From an uncultured Mucilaginibacter sp. (GTDB lineage Bacteria > Bacteroidota > Bacteroidia > Sphingobacteriales > Sphingobacteriaceae): 64,000 bases of DNA. A program made the translations under genes and the position numbers. Numbering within the stretch: position 1 is the first letter of the stretch; each line of letters begins with the position of its first letter. Shown here one piece after another: positions 50,316 to 59,305 of the stretch. Below the pieces are notes generated by a model, which searched no databases, was not told the DNA's origin, and saw only the letters and a program-made list of their open reading frames with translations. Location of the stretch: contig CAIPFE010000010.1 in the NCBI GenBank assembly GCA_903864275.1, forward strand, positions 209,283 through 273,282. Direction: 5' to 3'.

Positions 50316-51614
50316 ATGAAGACTTCTCATAGTTTCGACGAACGATTTGAATTTCGGGGTAAGGCCAAAACCTGGAGCCTCGTTATGATAGCTATTGGTT
50401 TAATTGGGATAGCCTGGGGTTTTTTATCAGGCAGCGGCGAACGTACATTTTCAAACTTATTGCTAATGGGTTATTATATAACCTGCGTTAGCATTTGCGG
50501 CGTATTCTTTTGTGCAGTTCAATATGTGGCACAGGCAGGCTGGTCGGCTTCAATCCTTCGTATTCCGCAGGCATTTGCCGGCGTACTGCCTAAAGCAGCT
50601 GTTATATTGCTGGTGATTATTTGTGCTGGTTTGTATTTTACGCACCCAGGTTTAAATGTCGACGGTAAACAAACCATTCTTCCTTATCTTTATAAAGAAT
50701 GGTCGCTTAAAGGTGTCACAACTCCGGGCGATCCAAACTATAATGATATTATAGCCGGCAAATCCGGGTTCTTAAATATACCGTTTTTCCTTATCCGTTT
50801 GGTTACCTACCTCGCCTGCTACAGCGGTTTAGGATGGCTGCTGGTAAAATATTCAAACAATGAAGACGAGTTAGGCGGTATGCTTAATTACAACAAGAGC
50901 TTTAAAGTATCGGTTATATTTTTGGTGATCTTCGGGTTCACCATACCTTTATTTGCTTTTGATACCATCATGTCGTTAGAAGCACACTGGTTTTCAACCA
51001 TGTTTGGCTGGTACAATTTCGCAGCCCTTTGGGTAAGCGGTATGGCTACAATAACCCTCACACTCATCTATTTAAAAGAAAACGGGCGTATCCGCTGGGT
51101 TACCGAAGACCATTTGCACAACATGGGGCAGTTGATATTCGGGTTCTCTATTTTCTGGACCTATTTGTGGTTCGCGCAGTTCCTTTTAACCTGGTATGCA
51201 AACATTCCTGAAGAAGCGGCTTATTTTTACAAAAGGTGGGAACCTGAATTTAAGCCCTGGTTCTGGCTTAACATCATCATAAATTTTGCTACGCCCTTGC
51301 TGGTGCTTATGTCGCGCGATTCAAAACGGATGATCACCGTATTAAAGACAGCTTGTGTCATCCTGATCTGCGGCCACTGGCTTGATTACTGGCAAATGAT
51401 AATGCCAGGCACTATTGGTCCGCAATCAAGCTTCTTTGGCCTTGGCGGCTCAAAATCAAGCTTTTTGTTTGGGATCGGCCCGCTCGAAATAGCTATTTTT
51501 ATCGGTTTTGCGGGTTTGTTCATGTTTATGATGCTGACTGCCTTAAGTAAATTCAAGTCGCTGGCTCCTAAAAAGCACCCTTTGCTGGAAGAGAGCCTTC
51601 ATCATCACATATAA
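50316..51614 (+). CDS. actF: Alternative complex III membrane subunit ActF (NrfD-like, second)
   Basis: 432 residues with about ten transmembrane helices, related to ActC. Visible segments include WSLVMIAIGLIGIAWGFLSG, WSASILRIPQAFAGVLPKA, and GHWLDYWQMIMPG. The C-terminal 'FIGFAGLFMFMMLTALSKF' is the last helix. ActF pairs with ActC in the membrane and may take part in proton movement. Start ATG at 50316, 11 bases after actE. It ends the ACIII genes, and the oxidase genes follow 47 bases later. Confidence 0.93.
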   Translation: MKTSHSFDERFEFRGKAKTWSLVMIAIGLIGIAWGFLSGSGERTFSNLLLMGYYITCVSICGVFFCAVQYVAQAGWSASILRIPQAFAGVLPKAAVILLVIICAGLYFTHPGLNVDGKQTILPYLYKEWSLKGVTTPGDPNYNDIIAGKSGFLNIPFFLIRLVTYLACYSGLGWLLVKYSNNEDELGGMLNYNKSFKVSVIFLVIFGFTIPLFAFDTIMSLEAHWFSTMFGWYNFAALWVSGMATITLTLIYLKENGRIRWVTEDHLHNMGQLIFGFSIFWTYLWFAQFLLTWYANIPEEAAYFYKRWEPEFKPWFWLNIIINFATPLLVLMSRDSKRMITVLKTACVILICGHWLDYWQMIMPGTIGPQSSFFGLGGSKSSFLFGIGPLEIAIFIGFAGLFMFMMLTALSKFKSLAPKKHPLLEESLHHHI

Positions 51615-51661
51615 TAATTGTTAAATTAGCAAAACAAAAAGAATACCAAACGAACAATAAA

Positions 51662-52885
51662 ATGGGATTCAAAAAACTCATATCTTCTAAAAAAACCCTG
51701 TCGCTTTTTGCCGCACTAGTGCTTTTCGGCACCAATATATTAATGGCGCAAAGTACAGGCGGCACGGCATTGGATGGCTCAACAACCAATAAAGGCGTTG
51801 CATGGGGCAGCGTTGGCTATTACACGTTGCTTTTCCTGGTTGCATGTTTATGCGTAGCCATTTTTGGTAAAATATTAAAGGTTTATGACCTTACCCAAAA
51901 AATGCAGGGTAAAAAAGGCCTTAACTGGAATAACATAATGGGGGTATGCTGTTTAATATTCCTGATCGCAGGTATGTATGGCGCTTACTGGTCGCTAACT
52001 GTGCAGGGGAGCATGAAACTGCCCATATCGGCATCTGTCCATGGTGTTGCCATTGATGATATGTTCGATCTTACAACAATACTCACATTGATCGTATTTG
52101 TTATCACACAATTCCTTTTATTCGGGTTTCTGTTTTTGTACCGGGGATCGGACAAGCGGAAGGCTTATTTTTTACCGCATAACAATACTATTGAGAAGGT
52201 ATGGACCATTATACCTGCAATTGTTTTAACCATACTGGTGGTGTTTGGATTTTTTACCTGGCAAAAGGTAATGGATACCACACCTGAAAAAGGCGACATT
52301 AATATTGACGTTACAGGCCACCAGTTTGCATGGGAACTGCGTTACCCCGGACCGGATGGTAAACTAGGGGACCTTGATTTCAGGCTCTCAAGCCCTTTGA
52401 ATATATTAGGGATCAATTATAAAGACGCGAACAGTTTTGACGACCTGAGGGCCGATACCCTGGTATTGCCGGTTAATAAAGTTATACGGCTGAACATTCA
52501 TGCACAGGACGTGATACACAGCGTTTATATGCCGCATTTCCGAGTTCAATTGAATGCGGTTCCCGGATTGCCTACTTTTTTCAAGTTTACACCAACAATT
52601 ACCACCGTGCAGATGCGCCAGATAACCGACAACCCAAATTTTGAATACTTGCTTTACTGCAATAAAATTTGCGGCGGAGGCCACTACAATATGCAAAAGG
52701 TGGTGCGCGTGGTGTCACAAGCCGAGTACCAGGATTGGATAGCCAGGCAAAAACCGTATTTGACCGACCAGCTGAGGCAGCAATTGAAAATGCCCGTTGC
52801 ACCTGTTTTAGCCCCGGTGGCGGCGGCAGCAAAACCGGCAGGTCAGGACAAAGCATTAGCAAACAGGTTAGCGTTAAACAAATAA
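51662..52885 (+). CDS. ctaC: Cytochrome c oxidase subunit II (CuA)
   Basis: 407 residues with signal peptide (ends near LMAQ), an extra N-terminal helix (VGYYTLLFLVACLCVAIFG), a further one (GVCCLIFLIAGMYGAYW), then the usual two subunit II helices and the cupredoxin domain. The CuA site is complete: HSVYMPHFR plus C333-x3-C337-x3-H341-x2-M344 in CNKICGGGHYNM. There is no fused cytochrome c domain, so this is aa3 rather than caa3; ACIII must donate through its own haems or a separate carrier. The Ala/Pro-rich C-terminus is a tail without clear function. Confidence 0.94.
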   Translation: MGFKKLISSKKTLSLFAALVLFGTNILMAQSTGGTALDGSTTNKGVAWGSVGYYTLLFLVACLCVAIFGKILKVYDLTQKMQGKKGLNWNNIMGVCCLIFLIAGMYGAYWSLTVQGSMKLPISASVHGVAIDDMFDLTTILTLIVFVITQFLLFGFLFLYRGSDKRKAYFLPHNNTIEKVWTIIPAIVLTILVVFGFFTWQKVMDTTPEKGDINIDVTGHQFAWELRYPGPDGKLGDLDFRLSSPLNILGINYKDANSFDDLRADTLVLPVNKVIRLNIHAQDVIHSVYMPHFRVQLNAVPGLPTFFKFTPTITTVQMRQITDNPNFEYLLYCNKICGGGHYNMQKVVRVVSQAEYQDWIARQKPYLTDQLRQQLKMPVAPVLAPVAAAAKPAGQDKALANRLALNK

Positions 52886-52904
52886 TAATATAAGATTAGC
52901 GAGT

Positions 52905-54791
52905 ATGTCAACATTAGCAGTTCACGATCACGGAGTTTTACATCACGAGGAAGGTCACGAACACCATCATAAAGCAACTTTCCTGAATACCTATGTATTT
53001 AGCCAGGATCATAAGTATATCGCCAAGCAGTTCCTGGTAACAGGGATCACTATGGCGTTCATTGCCATGACCTTGTCTATTTTATTCAGGATACAATTAG
53101 CTTATCCTGACAAGTCATTCCCATTATTAGAAACATTATTGGGCCGTTTTGCCCCGGGCGGGCGTTTAAGCCCCGATTTTTATATGTCGCTGGTGACCAT
53201 ACACGGTACTATCATGGTATTCTTTGTACTTACAGCGGGCTTGAGCGGAACATTTGCCAATTTACTGATACCATTACAGGTTGGTGCGCGTGATATGGCT
53301 TCGCCGTTTGTTAATATGCTTTCATACTGGTTCTTCCTGGCAGCAAGTATCATTATGCTTTCTTCCTTCTTTGTTGAAAAAGGCCCTGCAAGCGGCGGCT
53401 GGACGATATACCCACCACTATCAGCATTACCAAAAGCGATGCCAGGTTCGGCAGAGGGGATGACACTATGGCTGATCAGTATGGTCTGCTTTATTGGGTC
53501 CTCATTAATGGGCGGTATTAATTATGTAAGTACTGTATTAAATATGCGTACTAAAGGTATGGATCTCTGGAAAATGCCTTTATCAACCTGGGCATTGTTC
53601 CTTACCGCTATTTTAGGGGTATTATCTTTCCCTGTACTAGTTGCAGGTGTTGTGTTATTAATTTTCGACCGCAGTTTTGGTACAAGTTTCTACCTTTCGG
53701 ATATCGTATTAAATGGCAAGGTTCAGCCTTATGAAGGCGGCAGCCCGATATTGTTCCAGCACTTATTCTGGTTCCTTGGCCACCCCGAAGTATACATTGT
53801 GATCATGCCTGCGATGGGCATATCATCCGAAGTTTTATCGGTGAACTCGCGTAAGCCAATATTTGGTTATCATGCCATGGTTTACTCCTTAATTGGTATT
53901 ACAGTATTATCCTTCATCGTTTGGGGCCACCACATGTTTGTAACAGGGATGAACCCTTTCCTGGGCGGTGTGTTTATGATCACCACCTTAATTATTGCAG
54001 TGCCGTCGGCGGTAAAAACGTTTAACTGGCTTGCTACGCTTTGGCGGGGCAATATCCGCTTTACATCTGCCATGCTTTTTGCTATCGGGATGGTATCTTT
54101 CTTTATCTCGGGCGGGTTAACCGGTATTTTCCTGGGTAACGCTGCTTTGGATATTAATTTACATGATACCTATTTTGTCGTCGCCCACTTCCACCTGGTA
54201 ATGGGTTCCGCCGCAATCTTCGGGATGCTTGCGGGTGTTTATCACTGGTTCCCGAAATTGTTCCGCCGCATGATGGACGAGCGCCTGGGCTACCTACATT
54301 TCTGGATAACCTTTATTGGTGCTTACCTCGTATTTTTCCCGATGCACTTTATGGGCCTTGATGGCGTTCCCCGCCGTTATTATGCATTAACAGAGTTTCC
54401 TGCCTTTAACCGCTGGCTAACCGTAAACACCTTTATTACATGGGCTGCTATCATGTCGGGGGTGGCACAGGTAGCATTCATTTTTAACTTTGTTTATTCT
54501 ATTTTCTGGGGTAAAAAGACTGTTCAAAATCCATGGAAATCCAATACGCTTGAATGGACTGCGCCTATCGAACATTTCCACGGTAACTGGGTTGGCGAGA
54601 TACCAACAGTTTACCGCTGGCCATATGATTATAGCAAACCTGGAGCTGAGGACGATTTTATCCCGCAAACGGTGCCATTTTCACAAACGATGAGCTCAAA
54701 TCTTCCGCATGATTTTGAAGATAACCCTGCCGGCCTGGAAGAATACAACAAATGGACAACTGCTAATAAAGCTAACGAAGAAGTGAAATAA
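52905..54791 (+). CDS. ctaD: Cytochrome c oxidase subunit I (haem-copper catalytic subunit)
   Basis: 628 residues with about twelve core helices. The catalytic signatures are present: TIHGTIMVFF (haem a ligand region), the CuB and cross-linked pair H293/Y297 in GHPEVYI, WGHHMF (two CuB histidines), and HDTYFVVAHFHLVMG (haem a3 and haem a ligands). The Tyr in GHPEVY marks an A-type oxidase. Reduces O2 to water and pumps protons in the inner membrane. The N-terminus is His-rich (HDHGVLHHEEGHEHHH), of unknown role. 19 bases after ctaC. Confidence 0.95.
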   Translation: MSTLAVHDHGVLHHEEGHEHHHKATFLNTYVFSQDHKYIAKQFLVTGITMAFIAMTLSILFRIQLAYPDKSFPLLETLLGRFAPGGRLSPDFYMSLVTIHGTIMVFFVLTAGLSGTFANLLIPLQVGARDMASPFVNMLSYWFFLAASIIMLSSFFVEKGPASGGWTIYPPLSALPKAMPGSAEGMTLWLISMVCFIGSSLMGGINYVSTVLNMRTKGMDLWKMPLSTWALFLTAILGVLSFPVLVAGVVLLIFDRSFGTSFYLSDIVLNGKVQPYEGGSPILFQHLFWFLGHPEVYIVIMPAMGISSEVLSVNSRKPIFGYHAMVYSLIGITVLSFIVWGHHMFVTGMNPFLGGVFMITTLIIAVPSAVKTFNWLATLWRGNIRFTSAMLFAIGMVSFFISGGLTGIFLGNAALDINLHDTYFVVAHFHLVMGSAAIFGMLAGVYHWFPKLFRRMMDERLGYLHFWITFIGAYLVFFPMHFMGLDGVPRRYYALTEFPAFNRWLTVNTFITWAAIMSGVAQVAFIFNFVYSIFWGKKTVQNPWKSNTLEWTAPIEHFHGNWVGEIPTVYRWPYDYSKPGAEDDFIPQTVPFSQTMSSNLPHDFEDNPAGLEEYNKWTTANKANEEVK

Positions 54792-54792
54792 A

Positions 54793-54906
54793 GTCTTAAG
54801 TCGAAAGTCTTGAGTCTTAAGTCAAATGATTATAAAGCCCTTTTACCTGGACTTTAAATTCGGGCTTTAGACTTAAGACTCAGGACTTCAGACTTTAGAC
54901 TTAAAA
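54793..54906. repeat. Heptamer-phased inverted repeat between ctaD and ctaA
   Basis: Left arm words AGTCTTA, AGTCGAA, AGTCTTG, AGTCAAA; right arm GACTTAA, GACTCAG, GACTTCA and similar. The loop region itself has AAAGCCC and GGGCTTT pairing. It fills the 116 bases between two co-directional genes of the respiratory block, so it probably modulates rather than ends transcription, for example as a partial terminator or mRNA stabiliser. Confidence 0.8.
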
Positions 54907-54907
54907 A

Positions 54908-55969
54908 ATGAGGACATCCACGTCGAAATTAAGGTTCCAGAATACTAATCTAATTACAATCGTTCTGCTTTTCATATTGATACTTGCCGGCGGAATTGTG
55001 CGTAGTACGGGTTCAGGAATGGGATGTCCCGACTGGCCGAAATGTTTTGGGCAGTATATCCCGCCAACTGACGCTTCGGATCTGCCGAAGGATTACAAGC
55101 AGAAATACGTGCAAGGCCGGCTCGAAAAAAATCAAAGATTTGCTAAAACACTTGATGTTTTTGGGTTCGGGGATCTTGCCCGGCGTATCCGCGAAGATAA
55201 ATCAATACTGGTGCCTGAAGAATTTAACGCTGCTAAAACCTGGACAGAATATATAAACAGGCTTATTGGCGCCATTTCGGGTATTTTTTTATTATTGACT
55301 GCCTTTTTTTCATTTAGTTACCGCAAGGAAAATAAGCTGATACCATTTTTGGCTATTATTAACGTGATACTGGTAGGTTTCCAGGGATGGCTTGGCTCTA
55401 TCGTGGTATCAACCAACCTGGTAGCGTGGATAGTAACCGTACACATGTTGCTGGCATTGGCAATTTTGGCATTGAGTATAAGTACTTACCATTTAGCAAA
55501 AGTTTATGACAAGCATGGGCTTAATATAAGCCCGATCACCCATGTTGTAACTGTTTTTGCGTTAATATTATCAATACTGCAAATTGTTTTCGGCACCGAG
55601 GTGCGGGAAAAGATAGATGCTGTGTCGAGCCATCTGCAGGGCGGCTACCGGGAAGACTGGATAAGCAACGCGGGCGCTATATTTTACCAGCACAGGGATA
55701 TTGCCGTATTAGTCCTACTGGTTAACGTAGTACTTTATGCTTTGCTACGGCACGGGTTTAGCCGGCACTCTTTACAGCAGCAGGTGATGAGCTTCACATT
55801 TTTAATGATCATGCTGCAAGTGGTTACCGGTATAATATTGTCCTACTGGTCCTTGCCGCCTGTAGCGCAAGCAGCACATATCATATTGGCAAGCCTTATA
55901 TTCGGCGCGCAATTTTACCTGATGCTAAATTTATACCGGTCGGTTAATGCAGGGGAGGTTCGGAAATGA
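54908..55969 (+). CDS. ctaA: Haem A synthase (COX15/CtaA family)
   Basis: 353 residues with about eight transmembrane helices. Converts haem O to haem A for the oxidase. Motifs: GGIVRSTGSGMGCPDWPKCF in the first loop, the second-half haem-ligand region YQHRDIAV, and HMLLALAIL and AQAAHIILA with conserved histidines. A long loop (about 45-110) between helices 1 and 2 is usual in Bacteroidota. Its ATG lies right after a heptamer hairpin, and its stop overlaps the ctaB start by 4 bases. Confidence 0.92.
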   Translation: MRTSTSKLRFQNTNLITIVLLFILILAGGIVRSTGSGMGCPDWPKCFGQYIPPTDASDLPKDYKQKYVQGRLEKNQRFAKTLDVFGFGDLARRIREDKSILVPEEFNAAKTWTEYINRLIGAISGIFLLLTAFFSFSYRKENKLIPFLAIINVILVGFQGWLGSIVVSTNLVAWIVTVHMLLALAILALSISTYHLAKVYDKHGLNISPITHVVTVFALILSILQIVFGTEVREKIDAVSSHLQGGYREDWISNAGAIFYQHRDIAVLVLLVNVVLYALLRHGFSRHSLQQQVMSFTFLMIMLQVVTGIILSYWSLPPVAQAAHIILASLIFGAQFYLMLNLYRSVNAGEVRK

Positions 55970-56829
55970 AGTGGAGCGATTTTTCGAAGCTGGTGAAGCT
56001 GCGGCTTACATTTTTGGTGGTATTTTCGGCCTCCATATCATTTTTAATAGGCAGTAAGGTAAATGGCGATATCAACTGGTTTAACTGGGGCAAATTAATT
56101 GTAGGGGGATTTTTGGTTACTGCAGCAGCAAACTGCTTTAACGAAATAATTGAAAAGGACCTTGACCGCTTAATGAAGCGCACCATGGACCGCCCCATTC
56201 CCGCCGGGCGTATGACCACCGGGCAGGCTTTGGTATTTGGCTTAACTATGGGGGTTTGCGGCACGTATCTTTTGGGCAGCCTTAATTTGGTTACCGGTTA
56301 TCTCTCGGTTTTTTCAATTCTATTGTACGCGTTTGCCTATACACCGTTGAAGCGTAAATCACCAATAGCGGTATTTGTTGGTGCTATACCCGGCGCCTTA
56401 CCGCCGCTGATCGGTTATGTGGCCGCGCACGAAAAAATTGACGATATTGCATTGATCTTATTTGGCATACAGTTTATATGGCAGTTTCCGCATTTTTGGG
56501 CCATTGCGTGGGTTTTGGACGATGATTATAAACTGGCGGGCTTCAGGCTGCTGCCCTCGGGCAAAAGAAATTTAAAAAGTGCAATAGTTACCTTTATTTT
56601 TACTTTGATTTTGGTACCGGTAAGTTTATTGCCAACATTTTATCATTTTGGCGGCTATTACGTTGGCGGTGTATCGCTGTTATTCAGCCTTATTTTTTTA
56701 TACCTTGCATTTATGCTTTTACGGACATTACAGATAGGGTCGGCAAAGAAACTGATGTACGGTTCGTTTATTTATTTGCCGGTAGTGCAATTGATGTTTT
56801 TATTTGATTTTATTGGAAAGGGGAAATGA
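55966..56829 (+). CDS. ctaB: Haem O synthase (protohaem IX farnesyltransferase)
   Basis: 287 residues, UbiA superfamily, about nine transmembrane helices. Attaches a farnesyl group to haem B to give haem O. The first Asp-rich motif is NEIIEKDLDRLMKRTMDRP (about 60-78), followed by PIPAGRMT; the second is around YTPLKRKS and VLDDDYKLAG. Overlaps ctaA and the next gene by 4 bases each, so the three are translationally coupled. Confidence 0.94.
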   Translation: MKWSDFSKLVKLRLTFLVVFSASISFLIGSKVNGDINWFNWGKLIVGGFLVTAAANCFNEIIEKDLDRLMKRTMDRPIPAGRMTTGQALVFGLTMGVCGTYLLGSLNLVTGYLSVFSILLYAFAYTPLKRKSPIAVFVGAIPGALPPLIGYVAAHEKIDDIALILFGIQFIWQFPHFWAIAWVLDDDYKLAGFRLLPSGKRNLKSAIVTFIFTLILVPVSLLPTFYHFGGYYVGGVSLLFSLIFLYLAFMLLRTLQIGSAKKLMYGSFIYLPVVQLMFLFDFIGKGK

Positions 56830-57404
56830 TGGCGCAGATAAAAGAGGACAAGCTTAACCTGGGGGCCAGGAAATTTAACATGTGGATATTTATATTCACC
56901 TCGTTTATGCTTTTTGCGGCATTCAGCAGCGGTTTCATCGTTTACAGCGGGGGTAACGGGCACGGGTTGAATGTTATTTTGCCACATGCTTTTATGTACA
57001 GTACACTTGTGCTTGTGATAAGCAGTGTCACATTATTTATTTCTTCGCGTGCTGCCAAACAATTGCAATTTGAAAAGCAGCGCCGCTTTTTATGGATCAC
57101 ATTTTTTTTAGGAATAGCTTTTTTCGCGGTACAGATTTATGCGTGGTATATCCTCGCATACAAAATGGGGATATATTTTATTAACCCAAATGCGTCGCGA
57201 TCATTTATTTATGTGTTCAGCGGGGTACATTTATTACACGTTTTTGCTGGTTTATTGGTACTATTGAATACCATAAGGGCAACTTACCGCAACACGCCGC
57301 AGGTGATGAATTTATTTAAAATGGAAATGGCATCTATTTTTTGGCATTTTCTCGATATTATATGGATTTATCTGTATGTTTTTTTACTTTTGAACCAATA
57401 TTAA
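56826..57404 (+). CDS. Cytochrome c oxidase subunit III (short form)
   Basis: 192 residues with five transmembrane helices, the short five-helix form of subunit III. Visible: MWIFIFTSFMLFAAFSSGFI, SGVHLLHVFAGLLVLL and SIFWHFLDIIWIYLYVFLLL; the last is the family's typical end (WHFxDxxWxxL). ATG at 56826 or 56829 (MMAQ). It is followed by a second, longer subunit III gene; tandem subunit III genes are usual in this lineage. Confidence 0.9.
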   Translation: MMAQIKEDKLNLGARKFNMWIFIFTSFMLFAAFSSGFIVYSGGNGHGLNVILPHAFMYSTLVLVISSVTLFISSRAAKQLQFEKQRRFLWITFFLGIAFFAVQIYAWYILAYKMGIYFINPNASRSFIYVFSGVHLLHVFAGLLVLLNTIRATYRNTPQVMNLFKMEMASIFWHFLDIIWIYLYVFLLLNQY

Positions 57405-57423
57405 AACAAATACCCAGGTACAA

Positions 57424-58149
57424 ATGAGTACAGCAGTAGCACAACAGGTTGATGACGTAAAATCAACACCATGGTCGGGCGGCAAATCGCCTTTTGATGT
57501 AGAATATGGTAAGTTAATGATGTGGTTCTTCCTTCTTTCGGATGCGTTCACGTTTTCAACATTACTGATTTCCTACGGAGCTTTGCGTTTCAGCGCCCCT
57601 GTATGGCCTGCGCCATCTTTGGTGTTCCAGTCGTTTCCCGGCCTTATTGAAAGTGGCGCGCCTTTGGTGTTTGTGGGTCTAATGACCTTTATCCTCATCA
57701 TGAGCTCTGTTACCATGGTACTTGCCGTTGAAGCCGGCCATCGCAACTCAAAAAAAGAAGTAGTGATATGGATGCTGTTTACAATTTTGGGCGGTTTGAT
57801 GTTCTTAGGCTGCCAGGCTTTGGAATGGAACCACCTGCATAGCGAAGGCTTCTGGTGGGGGCATATACCAACTGCGGAGAAAATGCAGGAGTTTTTTAAA
57901 GCCGGCGTTCCATATACACAACAGGCGATGTCATCGCACCAGTTTGCAAACTTATTTTTTACCATAACGGGATTCCACGGTTTCCACGTATTTTCGGGGG
58001 TCATCATCAATATCATAATTACCATTAACGTATTGGTGGGCACTTACGCCAGGCGTGGCAGCTATTTGATGGTTGAAAAAGTTGGCCTTTACTGGCACTT
58101 TGTAGATTTGGTATGGGTGTTTGTATTTACTTTCTTTTATTTAGTTTGA
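57424..58149 (+). CDS. ctaE: Cytochrome c oxidase subunit III (long form)
   Basis: 241 residues with about five to six transmembrane helices. 'KLMMWFFLLSDAFTFSTLL' and 'FTITGFHGFHVFSGVIINII' are conserved subunit III segments, with the family end WHFVDLVWVFVFTFFYLV. Subunit III stabilises the catalytic core and the proton input. 19 bases after the short form, 20 before the subunit IV gene. Confidence 0.93.
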   Translation: MSTAVAQQVDDVKSTPWSGGKSPFDVEYGKLMMWFFLLSDAFTFSTLLISYGALRFSAPVWPAPSLVFQSFPGLIESGAPLVFVGLMTFILIMSSVTMVLAVEAGHRNSKKEVVIWMLFTILGGLMFLGCQALEWNHLHSEGFWWGHIPTAEKMQEFFKAGVPYTQQAMSSHQFANLFFTITGFHGFHVFSGVIINIIITINVLVGTYARRGSYLMVEKVGLYWHFVDLVWVFVFTFFYLV

Positions 58150-58169
58150 TTATTTAAAACAATATATAT

Positions 58170-58523
58170 ATGTCAGCAGAAACCACACATGCACATACGC
58201 CGGAAGGTGGTGGTCATGGCGACCATGAGGGAATGTCGAAAAAGAGAATATGGAAAGTATTTTACATATTGTTAGGCATAACATGTGTCGAATTTTTTAT
58301 AGCCTTAGTGATAGCACCTCATTACAGGGGTGCGCTTTGGATAAACCCTATGTATATAGTATTAACGCTTTTTAAGGCCTTTTATATCGTTGGGTACTTT
58401 ATGCACTTGAAGTTCGAGAAACTGGATATGGCGCTTGCTATTATAATCCCTATTCTTTTTATTATCGGTTTAATACTGGTGCTTACAAATGAGAGCCATT
58501 ATTGGATTGGTTTGAGGCTATAA
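58170..58523 (+). CDS. ctaF: Cytochrome c oxidase subunit IV (prokaryotic type)
   Basis: 117 residues with three transmembrane helices (VFYILLGITCVEFFIALVI; MYIVLTLFKAFYIVGYFMHL; ALAIIIPILFIIGLILVL). The 'KAFYIVGYFMHLKFE' segment is the family signature. The N-terminus is His- and Gly-rich (THAHTPEGGGHGDHEG). Its TAA shares a base with the next ATG (TAATG). Confidence 0.9.
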   Translation: MSAETTHAHTPEGGGHGDHEGMSKKRIWKVFYILLGITCVEFFIALVIAPHYRGALWINPMYIVLTLFKAFYIVGYFMHLKFEKLDMALAIIIPILFIIGLILVLTNESHYWIGLRL

Positions 58524-59224
58524 TGAAGAAAGCCGGTTTACTAAAAAAGATACTGATCCTGGTACTTGTGTTAGCTGTGCCAGGATTTTTGTATTATTTA
58601 CTGGTTGCCGAAGGTAAAAACAGGTACCACCCTTTGCCCGTATTCGGGCCCAAAGCATTAGCTAAAACCACGCATCGTGTTAAAGGCAAAGATGTCCCGG
58701 ATACGCTGTACCATACCTTGCCTGATTTTAACCTGGCCGACCAAAATGGCAATCTTGTATCATTAAAGACCTTTGATAAAAAAATATTTATTGCTGGATT
58801 TTTTTACACGCATTGCCCCGGGGTTTGCGGACTGATGAACACCAACATTAGCCAATTAGTATCAAACTACGCCAAAAATAAGATGGTATATTTTGTTTCC
58901 ATCACGGTTGATCCGAAGCGCGATTCAGCAAAGGTTTTAAAAAATTATGCGGTCAGCTTTAAGCCGGCATCAGCCCGGTGGTTGTTTTTAACAGGCGATA
59001 CCAGCATTACATATAACCTTGCGCGTAAGGGTTTTTTAGTTAACGCACTGCAAACAGGCAAAGATGAATTTATATACAGCGATAAGCTGATGTTGATCGA
59101 CGGGGATAAACGCATCAGGGGCTATTACACCGGCGCATCGACAGATGATGTCAATAGGCTGAATGATGAAATTAAAGTATTGCTATCAGAGGAAATACTT
59201 AAACATGATACGCCGTTGTATTGA
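58523..59224 (+). CDS. SCO1/SenC family copper chaperone-like protein, lacking the copper-ligand His
   Basis: 233 residues from ATG 58523 (an upstream TTG at 58502 would overlap ctaF more). One N-terminal membrane anchor, then a thioredoxin fold. SCO proteins deliver copper to the CuA site of subunit II. The CxxxC pair is present (Cys98 and Cys102 in THCPGVCG), but the downstream segment reads FIYSDKLMLIDGDKRIRGYY; the usual copper-binding His aligns with Tyr185. So it may act only as a thiol reductase for CuA, or bind copper differently. The call of family is sure; the function is less so. Confidence 0.85.
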   Translation: MKKAGLLKKILILVLVLAVPGFLYYLLVAEGKNRYHPLPVFGPKALAKTTHRVKGKDVPDTLYHTLPDFNLADQNGNLVSLKTFDKKIFIAGFFYTHCPGVCGLMNTNISQLVSNYAKNKMVYFVSITVDPKRDSAKVLKNYAVSFKPASARWLFLTGDTSITYNLARKGFLVNALQTGKDEFIYSDKLMLIDGDKRIRGYYTGASTDDVNRLNDEIKVLLSEEILKHDTPLY

Positions 59225-59225
59225 G

Positions 59226-59300
59226 GGGGCTTAAAGCGGAAAGACCAAAGCAGAAAGCGGTGTAACTCACAAGCTTTTAGCTTTATGCTTTCAACTAAAA
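59226..59300. repeat. Heptamer-phased inverted repeat before the DUF420 gene
   Basis: Left arm AAAGCGG, AAAGACC, AAAGCAG, AAAGCGG; right arm complementary GCTTTTA, GCTTTAT, GCTTTCA. Same vocabulary as 13315-13405. An alternative ATG for the next gene (59285) lies inside the right arm. Confidence 0.75.
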
Positions 59301-59305
59301 AAACT

